A stretch of DNA of 32,224 nt, from IMG/VR virus record IMGVR_UViG_3300047548_001345, positions 1 through 32,224 of that record; one strand, 5' to 3'. The number at the start of each line of letters is the position of its first letter. The first letter of the stretch is position 1. This document shows, in pieces, positions 7,876 to 14,453 of this stretch. The notes beneath the pieces are model-generated. The model did not search any database. It was not told the origin of the DNA and saw only the letters and a program-made list of their open reading frames with translations. The stretch is from a virus. The position numbers and the translations under genes were made by a program.

Positions 7876-8818
7876 AACGAAGATCGAGTGGGCTGATTAC
7901 ATTAGTAATCCCATCAAGGCGCGGCGTGTGGCGGGTCCGTATGTTCTCAATGGAGGGCATACGGTCACGAAGCAGGGACATGCATGCATCAAAATCTCGG
8001 AGGGATGCGAGAACTGCTGGGCGAGTTCGTTCAATGTCCGTTTGGGGACGGGTCTGCCTTACACGGTGGCGAACATGCAGGCGGGTGTGACTGAAATCTA
8101 CCTGGATGAAGCCGAGATGAAGCGCATTGGCAAGTTCAAGCCGCGCTTACCCAAAGGTGAAGCCACGTTCAAGAATGGCAGGTCAAGACCGATTGCCTTT
8201 CCGTGCGATATGACAGATTTATTCGGTTCGTGGGTAAGCGTGGAGTGGCTGGATCGCATCTTTGAGGCAATGTCGATGTGCCAGGATGTGGATTGGCTGG
8301 TTTTGACGAAACGCACCCACCGGATGTTCACCTATATCGTTGACAAGCACAATGCCAAGAAAATCCCATTGAATAATATCTATCTTGGATGCACGGTTGA
8401 AAACCAGAAACGTGCCAACGAACGCAAGGATGACATGGCAGCCATTGCAGAGATGGGTTGGAAGACCTGGGTGAGCTTCGAGCCTGCTTTAGAGATTGTG
8501 AATTGGGATGGCTGGCAGTTCTTGAATGGGTTGGTGTGTGGTGGTGAGAGCGGTGTGAACGCGAGACCGATGCCACCTGAAGCTGCGCGTGAGGCACGGA
8601 ATTATTGTGAACATCGTAACATTCCGTTTTTCTTCAAGCAGTGGGGTGAGTGGCTACCGCTCGATCATTTGGCTTGGGTGAACGATGAGACGACGTTCAA
8701 GCACAAGCCAGTGGATGTCAACGGTACGATGATGGTCCGCGTTGGGAAGGGGCTGGCTGGGCGAAAGTTAGATTGCGTAGAAGATAATCTTTCGCCGATG
8801 GCACCGTTTTATAAGTAA
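7865..8818 (+). CDS. Phage Gp37/Gp68 family protein (DUF5131)
   Basis: The N-terminus TKIEWADYISNP, the cysteine cluster C-x6-C-x2-C (Cys41, Cys48, Cys51 in CIKISEGCENCWA) and the block DWLVLTKRTHRM are hallmarks of the phage Gp37/Gp68 family. Later blocks (LGCTVENQKRANER, WVSFEPALE, LVCGGESGVNARPM) also fit, as does the length of 317 residues. The family is widespread in phages and mobile elements. The Cys cluster and barrel-like layout suggest a relationship to radical-SAM enzymes, but no reaction is established that I know of. The ATG at 7865 is preceded by AGAGG and overlaps the ASCH-like gene. The TcmP gene that often accompanies this family is not seen. Confidence 0.82.
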   Translation: MPAKTKIEWADYISNPIKARRVAGPYVLNGGHTVTKQGHACIKISEGCENCWASSFNVRLGTGLPYTVANMQAGVTEIYLDEAEMKRIGKFKPRLPKGEATFKNGRSRPIAFPCDMTDLFGSWVSVEWLDRIFEAMSMCQDVDWLVLTKRTHRMFTYIVDKHNAKKIPLNNIYLGCTVENQKRANERKDDMAAIAEMGWKTWVSFEPALEIVNWDGWQFLNGLVCGGESGVNARPMPPEAAREARNYCEHRNIPFFFKQWGEWLPLDHLAWVNDETTFKHKPVDVNGTMMVRVGKGLAGRKLDCVEDNLSPMAPFYK

Positions 8819-8827
8819 AATCGAGCC

Positions 8828-9067
8828 ATGAAACAGATCTGTGAGAATTGCAACTACTTTCGAGGTCCTGGGCAGATGGATGCGGGAATCCCTGGGCATG
8901 GGCATTGGTGCTCGAATTCGCAGTCGAAGAAGTTCCGTTTGCGCGTGCTTGGGGTTGGCACCTGCGATCAATTCCAGGCGCGCGGGAAGATGGCAGGGCT
9001 GGGTCTGCGGCTGAAGGTGAAGGGGATGGGGTTGGTCAATAAGGTGATCAAAAAAAATAAATCATAA
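8828..9067 (+). CDS. Hypothetical Cys-rich metal-binding small protein
   Basis: The product has 79 residues. Cysteines and histidines are arranged as CENCNYF, HGHWCSNSQS and GTCDQF, which resembles a compact zinc- or iron-binding fold found in many small phage proteins. The C-terminal third is strongly basic (LRLKVKGMGLVNKVIKKNK), so nucleic-acid contact is possible. It is the last gene before the 9.07-kb promoter and therefore ends the leftward accessory block. No family name was recognised. Confidence 0.55.
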   Translation: MKQICENCNYFRGPGQMDAGIPGHGHWCSNSQSKKFRLRVLGVGTCDQFQARGKMAGLGLRLKVKGMGLVNKVIKKNKS

Positions 9068-9071
9068 TCTC

Positions 9072-9100
9072 TTGACAATATAGAACGCACGTTCTACAAT
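9072..9100 (+). promoter_or_regulatory. Strong sigma70-type promoter (P1)
   Basis: A perfect -35 box TTGACA (9072-9077) and a near-perfect -10 box TACAAT (9095-9100) are separated by the optimal 17 bp. Transcription should start near 9107 and read into the terminase-small-like and methyltransferase genes. The spacer holds a palindromic operator, and the transcript would begin at the left arm of a stem-loop. Confidence 0.8.
9081..9096. promoter_or_regulatory. LexA-like palindromic operator inside P1
   Basis: TAGAACGCACGTTCTA has perfect 7-bp arms and a 2-bp centre. It contains GAAC-N4-GTTC, the core of the LexA (SOS) box of Firmicutes and Actinobacteria. It lies between the -35 and -10 boxes and overlaps the -10 by two bases, so a bound repressor would block RNA polymerase. 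A phage repressor with a similar site is an alternative. Confidence 0.6.
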
Positions 9101-9104
9101 AAAC

Positions 9105-9151
9105 CGAACAGTCAGTATATGGGCGCCCATTGTCCGTGTACTGGCTGTTCG
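9105..9151 (+). other. 5' leader stem-loop of the P1 transcript
   Basis: Arms 9105-9117 (CGAACAGTCAGTA) and 9139-9151 (TACTGGCTGTTCG) pair over 13 bp with one U-G wobble. The loop contains the 12-bp palindrome ATGGGCGCCCAT (9119-9130). The left arm starts at about the predicted transcription start. The helix block GUCAG/CUGGC (9111-9115 with 9141-9145) recurs in the P2 leader. There is no T-tract, so it is not an intrinsic terminator. The AAGGAG of the next gene (9158-9163) lies just outside. Confidence 0.65.
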
Positions 9152-9169
9152 CTATTTAAGGAGTGCGTT

Positions 9170-9763
9170 ATGCCTATTCCACAACTTACATATCAATTGC
9201 CGCTCGATCTGGATCTGCCAGAGGCGGAAGAAGATCTGGCTGAGGGGCAAGCAAAAAGCGAACTTGCAAAGAAAGCTTTGGAGGGAATGTTTGGTAAGAG
9301 CGGCGCTCCACGTTGGTTGGATGATTATCTTGAACTGGTGCGCGGTGGCTGGCATTGGCGCGTGGCAGCGTATATCGCTTGGGCATCGAGCCCACGTGTA
9401 GCACGGGAGCCAAAGACTCAGGATGAGCTGGCTAGGATCCATTTGGGCTTGACCAGCGATCGGGCTATTAGCACCTGGCGCAAACGTAACCCTGCCATCG
9501 ATGAGGTGGTGAGGATGATGCAAGCGGGTCCGCTATTCAAACATCGCGCAGAGATCTTTACTGCTTTGGTGGCTGTGGCTGTAAAGCCTGATTACAAAGG
9601 TCATGCCGATCGGAAGCTTGCTTTGGAATTGATGGGGGACTACACCCCCATTCGCAAGGTTCTGGCTGAGCTGCGAAAGAAAAGCGGTGGTGATGCTGGT
9701 GACTTGAGCGAGAATGATCTGGACGAACTGGCAAGCGCCCTGGAGGAAGAAAGCAATGACTGA
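9170..9763 (+). CDS. Terminase small subunit-like protein, copy A
   Basis: The 197-residue product is a probable DNA-recognition protein of the packaging machine, or a regulator derived from one. Residues 59-110 (GGWHWRVAAYIAWAS, then PKTQDELARIHLGLTSDRAISTWRKRNPAID) look like a helix-turn-helix region of phage terminase small subunits. The same block recurs in the gene directly before the terminase large subunit, so the two are paralogues. The start at 9170 follows AAGGAG (9158-9163); an in-frame ATG at 9119 falls inside the leader stem-loop and is rejected. The C-terminus is acidic. It overlaps the methyltransferase gene by 8 bp. It lies 3 kb from the large subunit, so it may have a separate role, for example recognising a different site. 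Confidence 0.65.
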   Translation: MPIPQLTYQLPLDLDLPEAEEDLAEGQAKSELAKKALEGMFGKSGAPRWLDDYLELVRGGWHWRVAAYIAWASSPRVAREPKTQDELARIHLGLTSDRAISTWRKRNPAIDEVVRMMQAGPLFKHRAEIFTALVAVAVKPDYKGHADRKLALELMGDYTPIRKVLAELRKKSGGDAGDLSENDLDELASALEEESND

Positions 9764-11105
9764 CATCAAGCCTGATACGCATAATGCCAATAAGGGAACA
9801 AAGCGTGGAAAGGACCTATTGCGAAAGTCCCTTCAGGAGTTGGGCGGTGGAAGGTCCATATTGTTGGATAAGGATGGGAATATTATTGCTGGCAATAAGA
9901 CCTTCGAAGGCGCACAAGACGTTGGATTGAAGGTGCGCGTGGTAAAGGCTGGGCGAGATGAAATCGTTGCGGTTCAGCGTGAGGATCTGGATCTCATGGA
10001 CCCAAGCGGCGAAGCTCGCAGGCTGGCATATATGGACAACCGTGTGGCTGAACTGGATCTGGATTGGGATGCAGATCAGCTTGCTGAAGACCTGGCATTG
10101 GGGATCGATCTGGATTCCCTGGGATTTGGTGCCAATGAGCTTTACTTGATCATTGGCGATATGGGCGACAAGGATGTAGATGCGGAGCCGAAACTTGATA
10201 AGGCAGATGAGCTGTGCATTCAATGGGGAACCGTTCCGGGGCAACTTTGGAAGCTTGGAAACCATTATCTTTTATGCGGAGATTGCACAAACGAACAGCA
10301 TGTGAGCGCTTTGTTGAATGGGCTGCAATTCGATCTGCTGTGTACGGACCCGCCTTATGGAGTGAATATCAAGGGCGGTGATGGTGGTGAGATGACCATT
10401 GCGAACGATAATGCCAAGGATCTACCCGCCTTGTTGAATGGGTCTTTTTCCCTGGCGAAACAGCAGGCAGCTAAAAAAGCTGCGTTCTATATTGCTGGTC
10501 CACACGGAGCGCAGTTCTATGAATTCGCCAGAGCGATCATCAGCGTTGGAATGATCTGGAAGCAGACACTTGTTTGGGCAAAGAACAATCTGGTATTTGG
10601 GCGAAGCGATTATCAACCAAAGCATGAAGTTATTTTTTATGGAAACTTTGGAAACGGGCGCATGTGGAATGGCGGGAGAAAACAAACCACTGTTATTGAA
10701 GAGACCATGCAGCGTTTATCCTTTTTGAACGAAAAGGAGATTCAGGTCAATTTTGGCGATCAAGTGTATATCGTCCGCGGTGATAACCTTGAGGCATTTG
10801 AGGCAGAGAGTGATCTGCTTCAGGTTGAGAAACCGCAAAAGAATGAACTGCATCCGACCATCAAGCCTACCAAGTTGATCAAGCGATTAGTGCGGAACAG
10901 TTCGAACGAAGGCGATGTTGTGTACGATCCATTTAGCGGAGCTGGCACGACCATTTTGGCTTGTGAAAATACAAAGCGAATCTGTTATGCGATGGAGCTG
11001 CTGCCAAAGTTCGTGGCTGTTGATCTTCAGCGCTGGCAGGATGCGACCGGGCAAGCTCCAATGTTGCTCAAAAATATATTGACATCGGAATCGAAATCTG
11101 TATAA
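9756..11105 (+). CDS. ParB-like domain fused to DNA (N4/N6) methyltransferase
   Basis: This is a probable DNA adenine-N6 or cytosine-N4 methyltransferase that could protect phage DNA from restriction or mark it for packaging. Residues 13-125 form a ParB/sulfiredoxin-like domain (GGGRSILLDKDGNIIAGNKTF). The catalytic motif DPPY lies at 198-201 (CTDPPYGV), and the SAM-binding motif DPFSGAGTT at 391-399. The DPPY motif comes before the SAM motif, with a variable target-recognition region between, which is the beta-class order. The start at 9756 follows TGGAGGAAG. No matching restriction enzyme is nearby, so it acts alone. The 449-residue length is usual for this phage fusion. Its 3' end contains promoter P2. 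Confidence 0.85.
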   Translation: MTDIKPDTHNANKGTKRGKDLLRKSLQELGGGRSILLDKDGNIIAGNKTFEGAQDVGLKVRVVKAGRDEIVAVQREDLDLMDPSGEARRLAYMDNRVAELDLDWDADQLAEDLALGIDLDSLGFGANELYLIIGDMGDKDVDAEPKLDKADELCIQWGTVPGQLWKLGNHYLLCGDCTNEQHVSALLNGLQFDLLCTDPPYGVNIKGGDGGEMTIANDNAKDLPALLNGSFSLAKQQAAKKAAFYIAGPHGAQFYEFARAIISVGMIWKQTLVWAKNNLVFGRSDYQPKHEVIFYGNFGNGRMWNGGRKQTTVIEETMQRLSFLNEKEIQVNFGDQVYIVRGDNLEAFEAESDLLQVEKPQKNELHPTIKPTKLIKRLVRNSSNEGDVVYDPFSGAGTTILACENTKRICYAMELLPKFVAVDLQRWQDATGQAPMLLKNILTSESKSV

Positions 11106-11106
11106 T
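11079..11106 (+). promoter_or_regulatory. Strong sigma70-type promoter (P2)
   Basis: TTGACA (11079-11084) and TATAAT (11101-11106) are both perfect consensus boxes, 16 bp apart. The promoter overlaps the stop codon of the methyltransferase gene. The predicted start near 11113 lies just before a 15-bp stem-loop, and the first intrinsic terminator is about 200 bases further on. Confidence 0.8.
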
Positions 11107-11114
11107 TTGAATTG

Positions 11115-11151
11115 TTGACCGTCAGGGTGCCCCCCTCACCCTGGCGGTCAA
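11115..11151 (+). other. 5' leader stem-loop of the P2 transcript
   Basis: TTGACCGTCAGGGTG (11115-11129) pairs with CACCCTGGCGGTCAA (11137-11151) over 15 bp with one U-G wobble and a 7-base C-rich loop. The sequence after it (TGCTTTAATTT) lacks a run of T, so it is not a typical terminator. The block GUCAG/CUGGC (11121-11125 with 11141-11145) is the same as in the P1 leader, with the wobble at the same pair. Confidence 0.7.
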
Positions 11152-11186
11152 TGCTTTAATTTACATTAGAATCTCTGTTCTGACTC

Positions 11187-11215
11187 TTGTTAAATTATTT
11201 AATTCGTGTTAAATT
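11187..11215 (+). promoter_or_regulatory. Possible weak promoter (P3)
   Basis: TTGTTA (11187-11192), a 17-bp spacer and TAAATT (11210-11215) make a moderate sigma70 match in an A/T-rich stretch. Just upstream, AGAATCTCTGTTCT (11168-11181) is an imperfect palindrome similar to the P1 operator. Any transcript would still meet the terminator at 11279-11315. The A/T-richness makes a chance match possible. Confidence 0.3.
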
Positions 11216-11278
11216 GAGATAGTCAATTGAATATTCCGCAGCCCCCAATCTTGGTGTGGGGCACCTTCGAAGAGATGA

Positions 11279-11315
11279 GCGCCTTCGCGACGTAATGTCG
11301 CGGAGGCGCTTTTTT
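11279..11315 (+). terminator. Intrinsic terminator before the late gene block
   Basis: GCGCCTTCGCGAC (11279-11291) pairs with GTCGCGGAGGCGC (11297-11309) over 13 bp with one wobble and a 5-base loop, followed by six T (11310-11315). It lies 51 bases before the next gene. Genes downstream therefore need read-through or another promoter. Confidence 0.88.
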
Positions 11316-11366
11316 GTTTCCACTTTCTCCCTGGGCGGAACAGGGCAAAACATAAGGAGAAGTTCC

Positions 11367-11813
11367 ATGAAAAAATTTTTGTTCGTTTTGTTATCAGTGA
11401 TCGCTTTGGCGGCATTGATGGTGTCGCCAGTGTTCGCCTTGCAAGGCGAGACCGGCGATGTGACCGACCCGGTTCAATTGTTCTTGATCGGTTTGATCGC
11501 CTCCGTGATCGTGTACGTCATCAAATTGATCAGTTCACGGATGCCAAACGTTTCGATCAAGCGCGAATGGCTGACAATCTTTCTCTATAGTATCGCCCTG
11601 GGACTTTCTGCTTTGTGGCAAGGCATCCTCCTTCCGACCTTCCCCGTATTTACAGACCCTGTGACTTTCACGAGCGGCTTGCTCCGCTGGCTGGCAGACA
11701 TATTGGTTGCCATTGGTCCATCTGTGGGATTTGCGACGTTGATCTACAACGTTTTGCTGGCACGCGTCCTTGATGGTTTGGCTACCAAGGCTGGTTGGAT
11801 CGCGTCTGGGTAG
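11367..11813 (+). CDS. Small membrane protein with signal peptide (holin-like candidate)
   Basis: The 148-residue product starts with a signal peptide (MKKFLFVLLSVIALAALMVS, likely cut after PVFA near residue 24). Three hydrophobic segments follow at about 35-56, 68-90 and 107-133. The start at 11367 follows ATAAGGAGAAG, and frames extending upstream would cross the terminator. No family was recognised. Its size, multiple membrane segments and place ahead of the packaging genes fit a holin or another phage membrane protein, but no endolysin lies next to it, so lysis is only a guess. Confidence 0.55.
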   Translation: MKKFLFVLLSVIALAALMVSPVFALQGETGDVTDPVQLFLIGLIASVIVYVIKLISSRMPNVSIKREWLTIFLYSIALGLSALWQGILLPTFPVFTDPVTFTSGLLRWLADILVAIGPSVGFATLIYNVLLARVLDGLATKAGWIASG

Positions 11814-11828
11814 TTTTGTGATTCGAGC

Positions 11829-11852
11829 AGGCAGGGATGAAAGTCCCTGCCT
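11829..11852 (+). other. Perfect 9-bp hairpin between two small membrane genes
   Basis: AGGCAGGGA (11829-11837) pairs with TCCCTGCCT (11844-11852) around the 6-base loop TGAAAG. No T-run follows. An in-frame ATG at 11837 lies inside the hairpin, with no properly spaced ribosome-binding site, which favours a later start for the next gene. It may modulate translation or RNA stability. Confidence 0.55.
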
Positions 11853-11863
11853 ATTACGAGCCT

Positions 11864-12160
11864 ATGAGTGACATGGCAACTGAAGACACCGGAAGAACCA
11901 TTGAGGCGGCTTTGCTGGATCAGTACAGCAAGAGCATTGATGCAATGCTCGAAGGCAAGTCGATCTCAAAGAATAACCGCATGATCCTTGAGACACAGCG
12001 GTTGTTCGTGATGTTCATGCGGGCATATCAGGAAGATCGTGGAAAGACCAACATTATGTGGCGGACGTACAAGGTTGGTTATAGGTTGCTGTGGATATTA
12101 ATCCCACTATTTTTGACGGACATTTTTGTCCGATTGTGGTCGCTGTTGTATCCTCTATAG
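11864..12160 (+). CDS. Hypothetical protein with C-terminal membrane segment
   Basis: The product has about 98 residues. The N-terminal two thirds are helical and charged (MSDMATEDTGRTIEAALLDQ). A C-terminal hydrophobic segment (LLWILIPLFLTDIFVRLW) would anchor it in the membrane. The start is uncertain: ATG occurs at 11837 (in a hairpin), 11864 and 11873. I prefer 11864, with ACGAG just upstream. It lies between the holin-like gene and the second terminase-small-like gene. The pair of small membrane proteins could be a lysis module or superinfection factors. No family was recognised. Confidence 0.45.
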   Translation: MSDMATEDTGRTIEAALLDQYSKSIDAMLEGKSISKNNRMILETQRLFVMFMRAYQEDRGKTNIMWRTYKVGYRLLWILIPLFLTDIFVRLWSLLYPL

Positions 12161-12173
12161 ATCGGATTTTGTA

Positions 12174-12848
12174 ATGCCTATTCCACGACCGAAATTTACG
12201 ATTTCACAGGATGTAGCCCAGCTGGCATTGGAGTTGGACCTGCCTGAAGTTGAAGATGGGATGCCTGTTGATCAGGCTCGTCTGCGTTCTGAGTCCTGTC
12301 GTTCTGCCTTCTTAGGAATGAAAGGCAAGCCAGAACAGCCAACCTGGTTTGGACGCTTTGAAGCTTTGTTGGAGGGCGGCTGGGCATGGCGGCAAGCCTG
12401 CTACATCGCTTGGGCATCGATGCCTATAGATGGACGTACACCCAAGACTCAGGAAGAGCTGGCGAAGATCCATTTGGGATTGACCAGCGATCGAGCGATC
12501 AGCACCTGGCGCAAGAAGAACCCTGCCATCGATACGATGGTTGCATTGTTGCAATCTGCTGAGTTGTGGGATCACAGGGCTGATTCTTTCAAGAACTTGA
12601 TCGACGGCATGAAGAAAGCCGGATCAGACTACAAGTTCTTCAACCATCTGAAATTATTCCTTGAAATGACCGGCGATTATGTTCCGCTGAACCAGATCGC
12701 AGCTGTTGTGAAGCGCAAAGCAGATAGCGGCGCTCATGACATGGATGAAGAGACATTGGATGATCTCGCTGAGGGCGCTGCAGAGTTGGAAAAGGATTTT
12801 GTTAGCGATCCAGAACAAACCGAGATCGATGAGGAGATGGACGAGTAA
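12174..12848 (+). CDS. Terminase small subunit-like protein, copy B
   Basis: The 224-residue product is the likely small terminase subunit, because its stop overlaps the start of the large subunit (TAATG). It shares the MPIP start and the core PKTQEELAKIHLGLTSDR...STWRKKNPAID with copy A at 9170. The DNA of this core (12441-12533) matches 9410-9502 at about 81 of 93 bases by eye count. This region probably holds a helix-turn-helix that recognises the packaging site. The C-terminus is acidic, as expected for contact with the large subunit. No good ribosome-binding site is visible before 12174, which suggests coupling or leaderless-like initiation. Confidence 0.7.
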   Translation: MPIPRPKFTISQDVAQLALELDLPEVEDGMPVDQARLRSESCRSAFLGMKGKPEQPTWFGRFEALLEGGWAWRQACYIAWASMPIDGRTPKTQEELAKIHLGLTSDRAISTWRKKNPAIDTMVALLQSAELWDHRADSFKNLIDGMKKAGSDYKFFNHLKLFLEMTGDYVPLNQIAAVVKRKADSGAHDMDEETLDDLAEGAAELEKDFVSDPEQTEIDEEMDE

Positions 12849-14449
12849 TGCTTCCCGGACTTGCCCCTGCCACGATCAGCCCACGTGAGGCACATAACGA
12901 AAAGCAACTGCGCAAATCTGCACGGAAGAATTTCCTTGCATATTGCCAGTATGTGGACCCTCGTTATGAAACGCCTCCGCATGTGAAGCTATTGGCTGCC
13001 AAACTGCAGCAGGTGGCTTTGTATATTGCGAGCGGCGGTAAGCGTGGCATTGGTCGTTTGATGATCTTCATGCCTCCACAACATGGGAAGAGCCAGATCG
13101 CATCGAGAAACTTTCCCGCCTGGCTGTTGGGCATCATGCCGGATAGCCACATCATTTTGACTTCTTACGGTGACAGCCTGGCAACCAGGCATAGCCGTTT
13201 TATTCGGGATCAGATCATAGCGCCAGAATACCAGGCGATCTTCGGAACAAAGAGCAACAAGATCATGCCGGTGGAGTTGAGCAGTGACTCGCGCTCGACC
13301 GAGAATTGGGATCTGGCGAGACCATATCGAGGCGGCGTAAAAGCTGCCGGTGTGGGCGGCGGTATTACGGGTTTGCCTGCGCACTTATTCATTATTGATG
13401 ATCCATTCAAAAACCGCGAAGAGGCTGAAAGTGAATCGCGACGTGAACTGGTGGACGATTGGTTCAAGAGCGCAGCTCGCACTCGTTTGCGCCCGAATGC
13501 AGCGGTGGTGATCTTCCATACTCGCTGGCACCCTGATGACCTGGCTGGTCGATTGATGCAGCGCATGGTGCAGGATCCGCTGGCTTCTCAGTGGGAGATC
13601 GTGTGTATGCCAGGACTGGCTTTGGAAAAATACCCAGAGACAGTAATAGAGCAGCGCAAGAAAATGCGCGAAGGCGTTTTCCTGCCACTGAAGGATCCAC
13701 TTGGGAGAAAGCCTGGCACAGCGTTGTGTCCGGAGTGGTATGACGAAACCTTTTTGAGATCGACCAAAGCAGATCTTGGTCTTTATGACTTTGAGTCACT
13801 GTATCAGCAATCGCCGTATGCACGTGAAGGCACGATGTTCAAGCGGGATTGGTTCGAGGAAGTGCCCAATGGACCTGGCAACAACGTGTATGCACGATTG
13901 AGCGCCTGGGATAAAGCTGCAACCTCTGGGGGCGGTGCGCGATCCTCACGAGTTGTTATTTCGTGGGGACGTGACGATTACATCTACATCGAGCATGTGT
14001 GGAAGGATCAAGTTTCCTCCGCTACGCGTGAAGCGAAAATGATCGAGCTGGGCAAGGAAGATTACCAGACCTATGGTCCGCACATGATCGTACATCCGCA
14101 GGACCCTGGCAGCGCTGGTGTGGATAGCGCTCAGGCGACGAATTCAAACCTGGCTGATAACGGTCTGTATGGCTTTTATGAGCAGGTGACCGGTGACAAG
14201 GAAACGAATGCGGGTCCGTTTGCGAGCAAGGCGCAGGCTGGGCGTGTGCGGTTGGTGAGCGGCGGCTGGGTTGAAAAGTATTTGGATGAACTGGCAGCAT
14301 TCCCCAAGTCACGCTTCAAGGATCAGACCGATGCAAGCAGCACCGGCTTTAACAAACTTCGAGCCATCGTTGAGGCGATCAAAGAAGCCGAGCAGGACGA
14401 AGAAGATAACATTGTTTATGAGGAGCGGGTGAAGATCTCACCTGTGTGA
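12848..14449 (+). CDS. terL: Terminase large subunit
   Basis: This is the ATP-driven motor and nuclease that packs DNA into the prohead. Walker A is MPPQHGKSQ (about 75-83) and Walker B is LFIIDDP (180-186), with the following acidic and basic residues of the ATPase domain. The segment VVIFHTRWHPDDLAGRL fits the coupling region of this family. The C-terminal nuclease domain starts near SAWDKAATSGGG, whose first aspartate is the usual metal ligand. The 533-residue length is normal. It overlaps the terminase-small-like copy B and is followed at once by the portal gene. Confidence 0.93.
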   Translation: MLPGLAPATISPREAHNEKQLRKSARKNFLAYCQYVDPRYETPPHVKLLAAKLQQVALYIASGGKRGIGRLMIFMPPQHGKSQIASRNFPAWLLGIMPDSHIILTSYGDSLATRHSRFIRDQIIAPEYQAIFGTKSNKIMPVELSSDSRSTENWDLARPYRGGVKAAGVGGGITGLPAHLFIIDDPFKNREEAESESRRELVDDWFKSAARTRLRPNAAVVIFHTRWHPDDLAGRLMQRMVQDPLASQWEIVCMPGLALEKYPETVIEQRKKMREGVFLPLKDPLGRKPGTALCPEWYDETFLRSTKADLGLYDFESLYQQSPYAREGTMFKRDWFEEVPNGPGNNVYARLSAWDKAATSGGGARSSRVVISWGRDDYIYIEHVWKDQVSSATREAKMIELGKEDYQTYGPHMIVHPQDPGSAGVDSAQATNSNLADNGLYGFYEQVTGDKETNAGPFASKAQAGRVRLVSGGWVEKYLDELAAFPKSRFKDQTDASSTGFNKLRAIVEAIKEAEQDEEDNIVYEERVKISPV

Positions 14450-14453
14450 ATCT

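Larger units (their letters stand above)
11113..11315 (+). ncRNA. Candidate structured leader or small RNA from P2
   Basis: Transcription from P2 would give an RNA of about 200 nt that starts with a strong hairpin (11115-11151) and ends at a strong intrinsic terminator (11279-11315). No convincing gene lies inside. A G/C-rich segment at 11240-11262 could form a further small hairpin. It may be a trans-acting small RNA, or the leader of the late operon whose terminator must be read through. No known riboswitch or RNA family was recognised by eye. Confidence 0.45.

Noticed and set aside
9119-9169. Earlier ATG for the terminase-small-like copy A
   Set aside because: It lies in the palindromic loop of the leader hairpin and has no ribosome-binding site, while AAGGAG precedes the ATG at 9170.
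11115-11151. Intrinsic terminator
   Set aside because: The stem is strong but no T-run follows, and it sits at the start of the P2 transcript.
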